A stretch of DNA of 64,000 bases from Flavobacterium defluvii (GTDB lineage Bacteria; Bacteroidota; Bacteroidia; Flavobacteriales; Flavobacteriaceae): the NCBI RefSeq assembly GCF_900129555.1, contig NZ_FQWC01000001.1, positions 558,001 to 622,000 on the forward strand. Reading direction: 5' to 3'. Position 1 is the first letter of the stretch. Each line of letters starts with the position of its first letter. A program made the position numbers and the translations under genes. Shown here one piece after another: positions 55,794-63,726 of this stretch. The notes under the pieces were generated by a model. That model made no database searches. It was given only the letters and a program-made list of their open reading frames with translations, and was not told the DNA's origin.

Positions 55794-56459
55794 ATGAAAA
55801 ATATTGCCAAAGACGTTTACCAAATTCCCTTATTTCCAAGAAATGCCATTAATTGTTATGTAATTGAAGATGTTTTAATTGATGCCGGAATTCGAAGTTC
55901 AGCAAATACAATTTTAAAAGCAATTAAAGACAAAACCGTCAACAAACACGCCTTAACTCACGCTCACGCTGATCATCAAGGAAGCAGTAAAATAATCTGT
56001 GAAAGACTGAATATTCCGCTTTTATGCAGTGAACATGAAAAAGAATTTGCTGAAAATGGAAACGTAATCACAGAATACCCAAATCCGAATCATATCATTT
56101 CGAAATTTCAGAAAAACTTTTGGGCAGGAAAAGGACACCCTGTTACTGAAACTTTAAAAGAAGGCCATCAAATTGGCGGTTTTACAGTTATTGAAACGCC
56201 GGGTCATTCAAGCGGACATTTATCTTTTTTCAGAGAAAAAGACGGTGTATTAATTGTTGGCGATGTCATGACCAATATGAATTTATTGACTACAAAAGTT
56301 GGGCTTCATGAACCACCCAGTCTATTTACTGCTGACAAACAAACCAATAAAAAATCAATTCTAAAACTGGCTTCATTAAAACCAAAAATTCTTTGTTTTG
56401 GTCATGGTCCGGTTTTATTGGATAATGGCGAATTGGAAGAGTTCATTGGGAAGTTTTAA
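55794..56459 (+). CDS. MBL-fold metallo-hydrolase
   Basis: The 221-residue protein carries the metallo-beta-lactamase fold: the zinc motif THAHADHQG (HxHxDH), ETPGHSSGHL with the next histidine, the bridging aspartate in IVGDVMTN and the final histidine in CFGHGPVLL. The ATG at 55794 is chosen because it starts the fold properly (IAKDVYQIPLFPRNAINCYVIED); the frame is open much further upstream, inside the regulator gene, but that part makes no sense as protein. It is probably a glyoxalase II-like or lactonase-like hydrolase; the substrate is not known. Confidence 0.9.
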   Translation: MKNIAKDVYQIPLFPRNAINCYVIEDVLIDAGIRSSANTILKAIKDKTVNKHALTHAHADHQGSSKIICERLNIPLLCSEHEKEFAENGNVITEYPNPNHIISKFQKNFWAGKGHPVTETLKEGHQIGGFTVIETPGHSSGHLSFFREKDGVLIVGDVMTNMNLLTTKVGLHEPPSLFTADKQTNKKSILKLASLKPKILCFGHGPVLLDNGELEEFIGKF

Positions 56460-56475
56460 TTAAACCTAAAATTAT

Positions 56476-56949
56476 TTAATTCAGCCACCAAATACTAGCA
56501 TTCAGAATCGCTGCAAAACCAACCCAAATTAAATACGGAACCAGTAAATAACCTGAGATTTTATTAATTCTGATAAATTTTAAATACGTTTCGTAAATCA
56601 TCAGCCATAAAAGAATGATTTCTATTAACGCCAAAAGCGGATTTTTTAATCCGAAGAATAAATAAGACCAAATAGCATTTAGCGTTAATTGAATTAAAAA
56701 GAAAAGAAGTGCTGTTTTTACTTTTTCGGTTTGTTCTTTTATTTTATCCCAAACTAATGCTGCAGCAATTGCCATAAAAATATAAAGCATAGTCCAAACC
56801 GGCATAAAAACCCAATTTGGGGGATTAAAAAATGGTTTTACAATTGTTGGATACCAGCTTTCTACACTTGGTCTGGTTACAGTACTTGCAGAATATCCTA
56901 CTGCTAAACAAATAATTAATGCTATAGTGATTTTTACGAACTTGTTCAT
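56476..56949 (-). CDS. tspO: TspO/MBR family membrane protein
   Basis: The 157-residue protein has five predicted helices and the TspO marks WYPTIVKPFFNPPNWVF and VWTMLYIFMAIAAALVW, ending in a NASIWWLN helix. TspO proteins bind tetrapyrroles and are linked to stress and light responses in other bacteria. I choose the ATG at 56949 rather than 56970 because a -7 element (TATTTTTG on the minus strand, 56975-56968) would place the transcript start after the upstream ATG. It is divergent from mvaD across an unusual dyad promoter region. Confidence 0.93.
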   Translation of the reverse strand: MNKFVKITIALIICLAVGYSASTVTRPSVESWYPTIVKPFFNPPNWVFMPVWTMLYIFMAIAAALVWDKIKEQTEKVKTALLFFLIQLTLNAIWSYLFFGLKNPLLALIEIILLWLMIYETYLKFIRINKISGYLLVPYLIWVGFAAILNASIWWLN

Positions 56950-56967
56950 TTTGTCAAATTTTGTATT

Positions 56968-57081
56968 CAAAAATAGTCAAAAGAAAAGTTTAAACCATAT
57001 AAGTAATGTAAGTTCATTTTAGAACCTGCTTATAATTTCTTATATAACTTATATGGTGGAAAAATGAAAAAGTTATCTTTG
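56968..57081. promoter_or_regulatory. Divergent tspO/mvaD promoter with inverted 11-mers and CTTATA arrays
   Basis: The minus-strand TATTTTTG (56975-56968) and plus-strand TATCTTTG (57074-57081) are -7 elements for tspO and mvaD. In place of TTTG -33 elements, each has the 11-mer ACTTATATGGT: at 57004-56994 on the minus strand and 57047-57057 on the plus, ending 18 and 16 bases before the -7. CTTATA recurs at 57029, 57039 and 57048 on the plus strand, and the minus-strand arm is preceded by a CTTACA nine bases earlier. This looks like a dual-facing regulator site. Confidence 0.6.
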
Positions 57082-57097
57082 CCAAAATTTATAATTC

Positions 57098-58180
57098 ATG
57101 TTTACAGCAGCTGATTTTATTCCAAATAAATATACTTCAACAATCGAGAACGGAAACTTTGAGTGGAGCGCTCCCAGCAATATTGCATTAGTAAAGTATT
57201 GGGGGAAAAAAGACAATCAAATTCCGGCAAATCCTTCTGTAAGTTTCACTTTAAACAATTGTAAAACGATTACAAAGTTGGGGTTTGAAAAAAGAGCAGA
57301 CCAAAATTCTTTTTCTTTTGATTTACTTTTTGAAGGAAAACCAAAAGAAGATTTCAAACCAAAAATTCAGAAGTTTTTAGAAAGAGTTGAAATTTATCTG
57401 CCATTTTTAAAAGAGTATCATTTTACGATTGATACGCAGAATACATTTCCGCATAGTTCCGGAATTGCTTCTTCGGCTTCTGGAATGGCAGCACTGGCGA
57501 TGAATTTCATGAGTTTAGAACGAAAACTAAACCCGGAAATGACTAACGAATATTTCTATCAAAAAGCTTCTTTTCTTGCTCGTTTAGGTTCAGGAAGTGC
57601 ATGCCGAAGTGTAAAAGGAAATGTTGTTGTTTGGGGAAATCAAGTCAATATTGAAGGAAGTTCGGATTTATTCGGGGTTGAATATCCGTATGGAATTCAT
57701 GAAAATTTCAAGAATTATCAGGATACTATTTTATTGGTTGATAAAGGCGAAAAACAAGTTTCGAGTACAGTTGGACATGATTTAATGCATAATCATCCGT
57801 ATGCTGAAAGACGTTTTGCGCAAGCCCATGAAAATTTAGATAATTTAATTTCCATTTTTGAAAGCGGGAATTTGGAAGAATTCATCAAAGTTGTAGAAAG
57901 TGAAGCATTGACATTACATGCGATGATGATGACATCAATGCCGTATTTTATTTTGATGAAACCAAATACGCTGCAAATCATAAATGCGATCTGGAAATTT
58001 AGAAATGAAACTCAAATTCCGGTATGTTTTACGCTTGATGCCGGTGCAAATGTGCATGTGCTTTATCCCGAAAACGTTAGCGAAAAAGTATTACAATTTA
58101 TTCAGGACGAATTAGTTGTATTTTGTCAGAATCGTCAGTACATTTGCGACAAAATTGGAAGTGGCGCGATAGCATTATAA
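57098..58180 (+). CDS. mvaD: Diphosphomevalonate decarboxylase
   Basis: The 360-residue GHMP-superfamily enzyme makes isopentenyl diphosphate from diphosphomevalonate with ATP. The N-terminal ALVKYWGKKD, the phosphate loop FPHSSGIASSASGMAALA, the RLGSGSACRS catalytic region and the C-terminal TLDAGANVHVLY motif are all as expected. It has a TATCTTTG -7 element 16 bases before the start. A 42-residue membrane protein and mevalonate kinase follow on the same strand. Confidence 0.96.
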   Translation: MFTAADFIPNKYTSTIENGNFEWSAPSNIALVKYWGKKDNQIPANPSVSFTLNNCKTITKLGFEKRADQNSFSFDLLFEGKPKEDFKPKIQKFLERVEIYLPFLKEYHFTIDTQNTFPHSSGIASSASGMAALAMNFMSLERKLNPEMTNEYFYQKASFLARLGSGSACRSVKGNVVVWGNQVNIEGSSDLFGVEYPYGIHENFKNYQDTILLVDKGEKQVSSTVGHDLMHNHPYAERRFAQAHENLDNLISIFESGNLEEFIKVVESEALTLHAMMMTSMPYFILMKPNTLQIINAIWKFRNETQIPVCFTLDAGANVHVLYPENVSEKVLQFIQDELVVFCQNRQYICDKIGSGAIAL

Positions 58181-58225
58181 TTTTGCGTATCTTTATATTT
58201 TCAATACATATTTTAAAGTCCGAAC

Positions 58226-58354
58226 ATGAATATTGCAACTAAAGATTTTGTAAAAAAAGAAATTGTAGATGCTAAAAATGATATGATTAAATGGTTTGTT
58301 GGTGTATTCTTTGCCTTGGCCATGATGATTATCGGATTATACATTAAAGGTTAA
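58226..58354 (+). CDS. 42-residue single-helix membrane protein
   Basis: A small frame between mvaD and mevalonate kinase runs from ATG 58226 to TAA 58352-58354. It encodes a charged N-terminal half (MNIATKDFVKKEIVDAKNDM) and one hydrophobic helix (IKWFVGVFFALAMMIIGLYI) ending KG. The layout of a short amphipathic/coiled segment before a C-terminal membrane helix resembles the end of DUF1640/CCDC90-type proteins. It lies 45 bases after mvaD and 43 before the kinase gene, all on one strand. It is short, so coding status is likely but not certain. Confidence 0.6.
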   Translation: MNIATKDFVKKEIVDAKNDMIKWFVGVFFALAMMIIGLYIKG

Positions 58355-58397
58355 GAATCAACAGATAAGACCCAAATAAAAAAAAATAAAATAAATC

Positions 58398-59336
58398 ATG
58401 AAAGGACCTTTATTTTACTCAAAAATATTACTCTTTGGAGAATACGGAATTATCCGCGACTCTAAAGGACTTTCTATTCCTTATAATTTTTACAACGGTG
58501 CATTAAAGAAATCTGAAGAACCTTCGGCTGAAGCTATTGCATCAAACAAAAGTTTACAAAGTTTTGCAGCTTATCTTGAAGTTTTGCAGACTCAACAGCC
58601 TGATTTGGTTACTTTCGATTTAACATCTCTAAAAAACGATGTTGAAACCGGAATGTATTTCGATTCTAGTATTCCGCAGGGGTACGGTGTTGGAAGCAGC
58701 GGTGCGCTTGTTGCGGCGATTTATGATAAATATGCTACAAACAAAATCACGGTTTTAGAGAATTTAACCCGCGAAAAACTTTTACAATTAAAAAATATAT
58801 TTTCTCATATGGAGAGTTTTTTCCACGGAAAAAGTTCTGGTTTAGATCCGCTGAACAGCTATTTGAGTATCCCGATTTTAATTAATTCTAAAGATAATAT
58901 TGAAGCAACAGGAATTCCTACTCAGAGTTTTGACGGAAAAGGTGCTGTTTTCTTATTAGATTCTGGAATTGTTGGCGAAACTGCACCAATGGTTAGCATT
59001 TTTATGGAAAACTTAAAAGACAAAGGTTTTCGCGCGATGCTTAAAAACCAATTTGTTAAATATACTGATGCCTGTGTAGAAAACTTTTTGCATGGCGACA
59101 TGAAATCTTTATTTACCAACACTAAAAAGCTTTCAAAAGTAGTTTTAAATCATTTTAAACCTATGATTCCGGAGCAATTTCACGGAATCTGGCAGCACGG
59201 AATTGACACAAACGATTATTATTTAAAACTTTGCGGTTCTGGCGGAGGCGGCTATATTCTTGGTTTTACTGAAGATTTAGAACGTGCCAAAGTTTCTTTA
59301 AAAGACTACAAACTGGAAGTTGTTTATCAGTTTTAA
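58398..59336 (+). CDS. mvk: Mevalonate kinase
   Basis: The 312-residue GHMP kinase has LFGEYGII at the N-terminus, the ATP loop GYGVGSSGALVAAI, the catalytic aspartate region GKSSGLDPLNSYL, and the C-terminal glycine motif LCGSGGGGYILGF. It phosphorylates mevalonate in the pathway that starts with mvaA (20.8 kb) and ends with mvaD just upstream. The N-terminal region lacks the longer insertions of eukaryotic enzymes. Confidence 0.9.
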   Translation: MKGPLFYSKILLFGEYGIIRDSKGLSIPYNFYNGALKKSEEPSAEAIASNKSLQSFAAYLEVLQTQQPDLVTFDLTSLKNDVETGMYFDSSIPQGYGVGSSGALVAAIYDKYATNKITVLENLTREKLLQLKNIFSHMESFFHGKSSGLDPLNSYLSIPILINSKDNIEATGIPTQSFDGKGAVFLLDSGIVGETAPMVSIFMENLKDKGFRAMLKNQFVKYTDACVENFLHGDMKSLFTNTKKLSKVVLNHFKPMIPEQFHGIWQHGIDTNDYYLKLCGSGGGGYILGFTEDLERAKVSLKDYKLEVVYQF

Positions 59337-59401
59337 AAATCTTAAAAGCCTAAATTATTTGAGTAGATTTTCATAAGTTTCATCCTAAAAAGTTAATTAT
59401 T

Positions 59402-59992
59402 ATGAAAAGTATTTTGAAAATAATTAAAGCAACTTTTTTAGGAGGAATTCTGTTTTTAGCACCTTTGGCGGTATTGCTCATTATTCTGGAAAAGGGATAC
59501 AGAATAATTCAAAAAGTCACTCTTCCGCTTGTAAATAATCTGCCAAGAGTTCATGTCTTGGGAATTGCGCTTCAGGAACTTGTTGGAACCATCATTTTAA
59601 TTCTTATTTGTTTTACAGCAGGTTTACTGGCAAGAACAGATAAGGCAAAAAAACTGATTCAGAAATTAGAAGACGGCATTTTAAGTTTTGTTCCAGGATA
59701 TTCATTTATGAAAAACATGAATGAAAACATTATGGGACTTGAATCTAAGCAAGATTTAAAAGTAATTTTGGTTCCTACTGATGCCGGCTGGCAATTTGCA
59801 TTTTTAATAGAACAAATCGACGAAAACAATTTTACAGTTTTTGTTCCAGATGCGCCAAATCCCTGGAGTGGTTCTGTTTGTTTTGTTGAAAAGAAAGACA
59901 TCAAAGAAATTGAAATCTCTCAAAAAGAAGCTTTGGCCTGCATTAGAAAATTAGGTTTTGGTTCTAAAGAATTGTTAAAAAACAAACTCTAA
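59402..59992 (+). CDS. DUF502 family membrane protein
   Basis: The 196-residue protein has two N-terminal transmembrane helices (about 10-30, FLGGILFLAPLAVLLIILEKG, and 53-75) and a soluble domain with PGYSFMKNMNENIMGLE and VFVPDAPNPWSGSVCFV, all characteristic of DUF502 proteins. The biochemical role is unknown; the family is widespread and often encoded near envelope or transport genes. Here it stands between mevalonate kinase and a prenyltransferase, 65 bases after the former. Confidence 0.9.
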   Translation: MKSILKIIKATFLGGILFLAPLAVLLIILEKGYRIIQKVTLPLVNNLPRVHVLGIALQELVGTIILILICFTAGLLARTDKAKKLIQKLEDGILSFVPGYSFMKNMNENIMGLESKQDLKVILVPTDAGWQFAFLIEQIDENNFTVFVPDAPNPWSGSVCFVEKKDIKEIEISQKEALACIRKLGFGSKELLKNKL

Positions 59993-60053
59993 ATTTCAGA
60001 TTTAAAAAATAACTTTTACCTTCAAATCTAATTTAATCTACAACCTATAATTT

Positions 60054-61010
60054 ATGTTAAGCAGACAGCAGAAACTTTTAGTAATGAAAATTGTTAGTTT
60101 GTTTTCTGTGGTCCGCGGTTACAATATTCCGATTATTGTTCTGGCGCAGTATTTATCGGCAATTTTTATTCTGGCACCAGAAAAAAGAGCTTTGGATATT
60201 CTTTTGGACTTTTATTTGTTTTTGATTGTTTCTGCATCGGCAATTACAATTGCATCGGGTTATATTATCAATAATTTTTACGATAGTCAGAAAGACTTAA
60301 TAAATCGTCCGAACAAATCTATGCTGGATCGTTTGGTAAGCCAAAAAACAAAATTGACGGTTTATTTCAGTTTAAATTTTCTGGCGGTTTTAATGGCTTC
60401 GATTGTTTCCTGGAGAGCATTTTTGTTTTTTTCGGGTTATATTTTCCTGATTTGGTTTTATTCTCATAAAATAAAGAAATATCCAATTGTTGGAAATTTG
60501 ACTGCGGCATTCATGGCTGTAATTCCTTTTTTTGCGATTTTATTATATTTCTATAATTCGATTTCGTTTGAAGAAATTGAGAATCACAGAAGTCATTTTG
60601 CAGTGATTTCGGCACATGCCGTGTTTTTGTTTTTACTGCTTTTAATTCGTGAAATGATAAAAGATCTGGAGAATTTAAAGGGTGATCTGGCCAATGATTA
60701 TCACACTATTCCCATTACGTACAACGAAAGGGTTTCTAAGCAAATCATTACGGCCTTGACTTTTTTAACTGTAATTCCGGTTTATATTTTGGTAAATATT
60801 TATGACGTTGGTTATATGGATATTTACTTTTATGTATGTTTTATTGTTTTACTTTTTTTCCTGCTTTATTTATGGAAATCAAACTCAAAAGAACAGTTTT
60901 TGTTACTGCATAATGTTTTGAAGTTTCTGATAGTTTCGGGTGTTTTTTGCATTGTTTTGATTAATCCGAGTGTTTTGTGGCACGGGAGACAATTGATTTC
61001 CAATTATTAG
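60054..61010 (+). CDS. UbiA-family prenyltransferase
   Basis: The 318-residue integral membrane protein has eight to nine helices and the two aspartate-rich motifs of the UbiA family: NNFYDSQKDLINRP (about residues 82-95) and REMIKDLENLKGDLAND (about 200-216). Bacteroidota proteins like this are often annotated geranylgeranylglycerol-phosphate geranylgeranyltransferase, but the acceptor cannot be told from the sequence. Its place after mevalonate genes fits use of an isoprenoid diphosphate. It could serve quinone or another lipid pathway. Confidence 0.88.
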   Translation: MLSRQQKLLVMKIVSLFSVVRGYNIPIIVLAQYLSAIFILAPEKRALDILLDFYLFLIVSASAITIASGYIINNFYDSQKDLINRPNKSMLDRLVSQKTKLTVYFSLNFLAVLMASIVSWRAFLFFSGYIFLIWFYSHKIKKYPIVGNLTAAFMAVIPFFAILLYFYNSISFEEIENHRSHFAVISAHAVFLFLLLLIREMIKDLENLKGDLANDYHTIPITYNERVSKQIITALTFLTVIPVYILVNIYDVGYMDIYFYVCFIVLLFFLLYLWKSNSKEQFLLLHNVLKFLIVSGVFCIVLINPSVLWHGRQLISNY

Positions 61011-61108
61011 ATTTGAACCACTTATTTTGCTGGTTAAACGGTTTTTTTCTGGTTTTGATTTTTCGCAAAAATAATATCCTAATATTTAAAAGAGGCCAAT
61101 TGTTTGAA

Positions 61109-61183
61109 TTTTAGCCCCGATTGCAGTGGAAATCCTTTTATTTTTTTCTTTAAGAAAATAAAAGATTGAAACGGAAAGCGGGA
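61109..61183. repeat. Extragenic repeat, family D copy 2
   Basis: The 301-base gap between the prenyltransferase and pseudouridine synthase genes contains TTTTAGCCCCGATTGCAGTG, GGAAATCCTTTTATTTTTTT and GATTGAAACGGAAAGCGGGA, a near copy of the minus-strand element at 22158-22231. The flanks are A/T-rich and hold no other gene I can support. Confidence 0.82.
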
Positions 61184-61286
61184 ACCATGCCCGAAAAAAT
61201 GCTAATTGCGATGCTTCAAATAATATTAAAACCGAAAGCTATTAATCTAAGAACATTGAACTTAAGATTTATTAGCAGGAAAAAAC

Positions 61287-61294
61287 TATCTTTG
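61287..61294 (+). promoter_or_regulatory. Probable -7 promoter element of rluB
   Basis: TATCTTTG matches TAnnTTTG and ends 17 bases before the start codon. No TTTG at the right distance was found upstream. Confidence 0.42.
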
Positions 61295-61311
61295 CACAAA
61301 TTACAGAATTT

Positions 61312-62220
61312 ATGAACAATAAGGAAGGCAATAATAAAAGAGGCGGATCGAGACCAAATAGTTCAAGATCAAACTCAAGCAAGCCAAAACCTCCTATGCC
61401 TAAGCGTGCGCAAGGGCCAAAAAAAGTGAAACCTGAAGTGAAGGCAGCGCAGGAAGCAGCGGCGGAAAAATTTAGAAAACAAAATCAGCCGGCAAAGAGA
61501 CAAAAGGCTTCTGACGAAATTCGTTTGAACAAATATATCTCAAATTCCGGAGTTTGTTCGCGCCGTGATGCCGATATATATATTCAGTCTGGAAACGTGA
61601 AAGTAAATGGAGTTCCGGTTACTGAAATGGGGTATTTAGTAAAATTAAATGATGTTGTTAATTTTGACGGCGTTGTTTTGACTCCCGAAAAGAAAGAATA
61701 CATTTTATTAAACAAACCTAAAAACTTTACAACTGCTCTTGACGAAGGTCAGGAATATCGTAACGTTCTGGAACTTGTACGTGGCGCTACAAATGCAAAA
61801 CTTGCTCCGGTTGGAAGAATGGATAAAAATACAACTGGCTTACTATTGTTTACAAACGATACTGATATGGTACGTAAGTTTAGTTTACCGAATCAGAAAT
61901 CGTCTAAAATATATCAGGTTTCTTTAGATAAAAACTTAAAATTTGAGGATTTAGAAAAAATCAGCAAAGGCTTAATTCTTGACGGACACCGTGTGTTTGT
62001 TGAAGAAGTAAGCTATATTGAAAAAGAAGCAAAAAGTGAAGTTGGACTTAAATTAAAAACATCTAACGTAAAGGTGGTTCGTTCTATTTTTGAACACTTT
62101 GATTATGATGTTCTTCGTATTGACCGCGTTTCTTTTGCTGGTTTAACTAAGAAGAATCTTCCTAGAGGAAACTGGCGCTTTTTGACAGATCAGGAAATTA
62201 TCAATTTGAAAAATTCTTAG
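61312..62220 (+). CDS. rluB: Pseudouridine synthase, RluB/RsuA type
   Basis: The 302-residue RNA-modifying enzyme has a basic, low-complexity N-terminal tail (about residues 1-65, rich in Asn, Ser, Lys, Pro), an S4 RNA-binding domain (about 66-125, IRLNKYISNSGVCSRRDAD) and the RsuA/RluB catalytic domain. The catalytic aspartate is Asp171 in GRMDKNTTGLLLFTND. The LPRGNWRFLTDQEI ending is typical. It most likely isomerises a uridine in 23S rRNA, as RluB does; RluF or RsuA specificity cannot be excluded. A terminator follows. Confidence 0.93.
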   Translation: MNNKEGNNKRGGSRPNSSRSNSSKPKPPMPKRAQGPKKVKPEVKAAQEAAAEKFRKQNQPAKRQKASDEIRLNKYISNSGVCSRRDADIYIQSGNVKVNGVPVTEMGYLVKLNDVVNFDGVVLTPEKKEYILLNKPKNFTTALDEGQEYRNVLELVRGATNAKLAPVGRMDKNTTGLLLFTNDTDMVRKFSLPNQKSSKIYQVSLDKNLKFEDLEKISKGLILDGHRVFVEEVSYIEKEAKSEVGLKLKTSNVKVVRSIFEHFDYDVLRIDRVSFAGLTKKNLPRGNWRFLTDQEIINLKNS

Positions 62221-62248
62221 AAAATTTTTCAAATTAATCAAATACATT

Positions 62249-62286
62249 AAAATCCTGTTTTCTTTTGTAAAATGGGATTTTTTTTA
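62249..62286 (+). terminator. Terminator after rluB
   Basis: A 12-base-pair stem (62250-62261 with 62269-62280, including two G-T pairs) is followed by a T run. Confidence 0.7.
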
Positions 62287-62287
62287 T

Positions 62288-62896
62288 TCAGAAACTGAAA
62301 AAGTTGTGTCCGAAAAGTGTAAAGATTGATCTTCCGATGTTTTGATTTTTATCTTCAACGGTTTCGTAAGATGAAAATCCTAAGATGATTTTAATTCCGG
62401 GCTGAATGCTGTTTAAAATATCTCTTTTTTGTTCTTCCAGCAGTAATTTTAAACTGTCAAGTAACTGGATATTATTTTTAAGATAAGAGATTACGAGTAA
62501 TGCAGAGAAGTTAAGTATTTCGCGAGCAGTTTCGCTTTTGATGCCGACTTCGTTTGAAATCATTTCAGAAATTCTTCCTTTTTTATTGGTAAAGATTTCC
62601 TTTAACAGTACGTTTCCTTCTAAGCGATAACAGTCGTCGACTGATAAAATTCTGCCGGAAGTAAAATCGACTTCCTGATAAAAATTAGAATTATCTTCAA
62701 TTAGAGAGACTATTTCCTTATAAAAGCCTGACTCTTCGGCCTTATTATAGAGACCCATTAAAACTGTACCGATCGAAACATCAATTCCTTTGATTAGGAG
62801 TGCATCATTTTCAAAATAAAATTTGTTTAGTTTTGAAACAACGTTTGAAGAAATAAAACGTCTAAGCTCAATTTGTAGGTTTGGGGTCATACTCAT
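62288..62896 (-). CDS. DUF937-like protein
   Basis: The 202-residue soluble protein is helical, with the pattern of a DUF937 protein: an N-terminal helix pair, a KGIDVSIGTVLMGLYNKAEESGF segment corresponding to the ALPALL-type repeat, and an acidic GIKSETAREILNFSALLVISYL core. No signal peptide is present. The function of this family is not known. A small inverted repeat (CGATAAA/TTTATCG, 62935-62957) stands about 40 bases upstream. Family assignment is by overall resemblance only. Confidence 0.65.
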   Translation of the reverse strand: MSMTPNLQIELRRFISSNVVSKLNKFYFENDALLIKGIDVSIGTVLMGLYNKAEESGFYKEIVSLIEDNSNFYQEVDFTSGRILSVDDCYRLEGNVLLKEIFTNKKGRISEMISNEVGIKSETAREILNFSALLVISYLKNNIQLLDSLKLLLEEQKRDILNSIQPGIKIILGFSSYETVEDKNQNIGRSIFTLFGHNFFSF

Positions 62897-63175
62897 AACT
62901 TATTAGATAATAATTTATACTTATTCAAAATAATCGATAAAGTGGGGCTTTTTATCGTTAATCAGGATAAAAATATAAAATATTTTAACATATCCAAAAA
63001 ATAAGTTAAGAATTTACACTTAATATTATAACCACTTTAACACTTAGAAACTCTAAATGCCAGTAAATATAACCCTTTCGTAATCAAAGCAAAGTGAATT
63101 ATTTTTCTTCAAAAACTTCAAATTTTTCTTAAAAAAAATAAAAAATAAGAAAAAAGCTAAGTATTTGTTATATAA

Positions 63176-63676
63176 TTAAAATAATATGTTTCGATATTCC
63201 CATGTTGTGTGAATAAAAATTCCAAGATAAACAATACAAAACATAAAGTTTATAAAACTTGATGCTAAGAACCCTAAAAGGGAACCTGTTGCGGCTTTAA
63301 ATGCTCTTTTGTGGTTTGTAGAATCAAAAATTAGCTCTCCTATAAACGCTCCAACAAATGGACCTATGATTACTCCAAACGGTATTGGTGCCAAAATTCC
63401 AACGATTAAACCAATGTTGGTTCCCCAGACTCCATAGGAACTTCCGCCAAATTTTTTGGTTCCTTTTGCGGGAATAATATAATCTAAAACTGTAATGATT
63501 ATGGTTATCAAAAGTGATATTCCTAAAACCCAGTAATTATTATCTACTGCTTTTGTTAAATATAATAGCAATAAACCAATCCAACTGCATGAAAGTCCCG
63601 GTAAAACAGGCAGAAAACTCCCTAGCATTCCTATAATCATGCATATAAAACCTAATGTAAATAATAGTAAATCCAT
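63176..63676 (-). CDS. DUF456 domain-containing membrane protein
   Basis: The 166-residue protein has four to five helices and the DUF456 pattern: MIIGMLGSFLPVLPGL near the N-terminus, then IPAKGTKKFGGSSYGVWGTNIG, and a glycine-zipper-like helix IPFGVIIGPFVGAFIGE. The function is unknown. It is divergent from the truncated gene at the window end by 50 bases. The 279 bases between its stop and the DUF937 start are A/T-rich and hold nothing I can support besides a small dyad. Confidence 0.9.
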   Translation of the reverse strand: MDLLLFTLGFICMIIGMLGSFLPVLPGLSCSWIGLLLLYLTKAVDNNYWVLGISLLITIIITVLDYIIPAKGTKKFGGSSYGVWGTNIGLIVGILAPIPFGVIIGPFVGAFIGELIFDSTNHKRAFKAATGSLLGFLASSFINFMFCIVYLGIFIHTTWEYRNILF

Positions 63677-63726
63677 ATGTTTTTGTAATTTTGTACTTAC
63701 AATTTTATAAATATATTTAATTTAAG

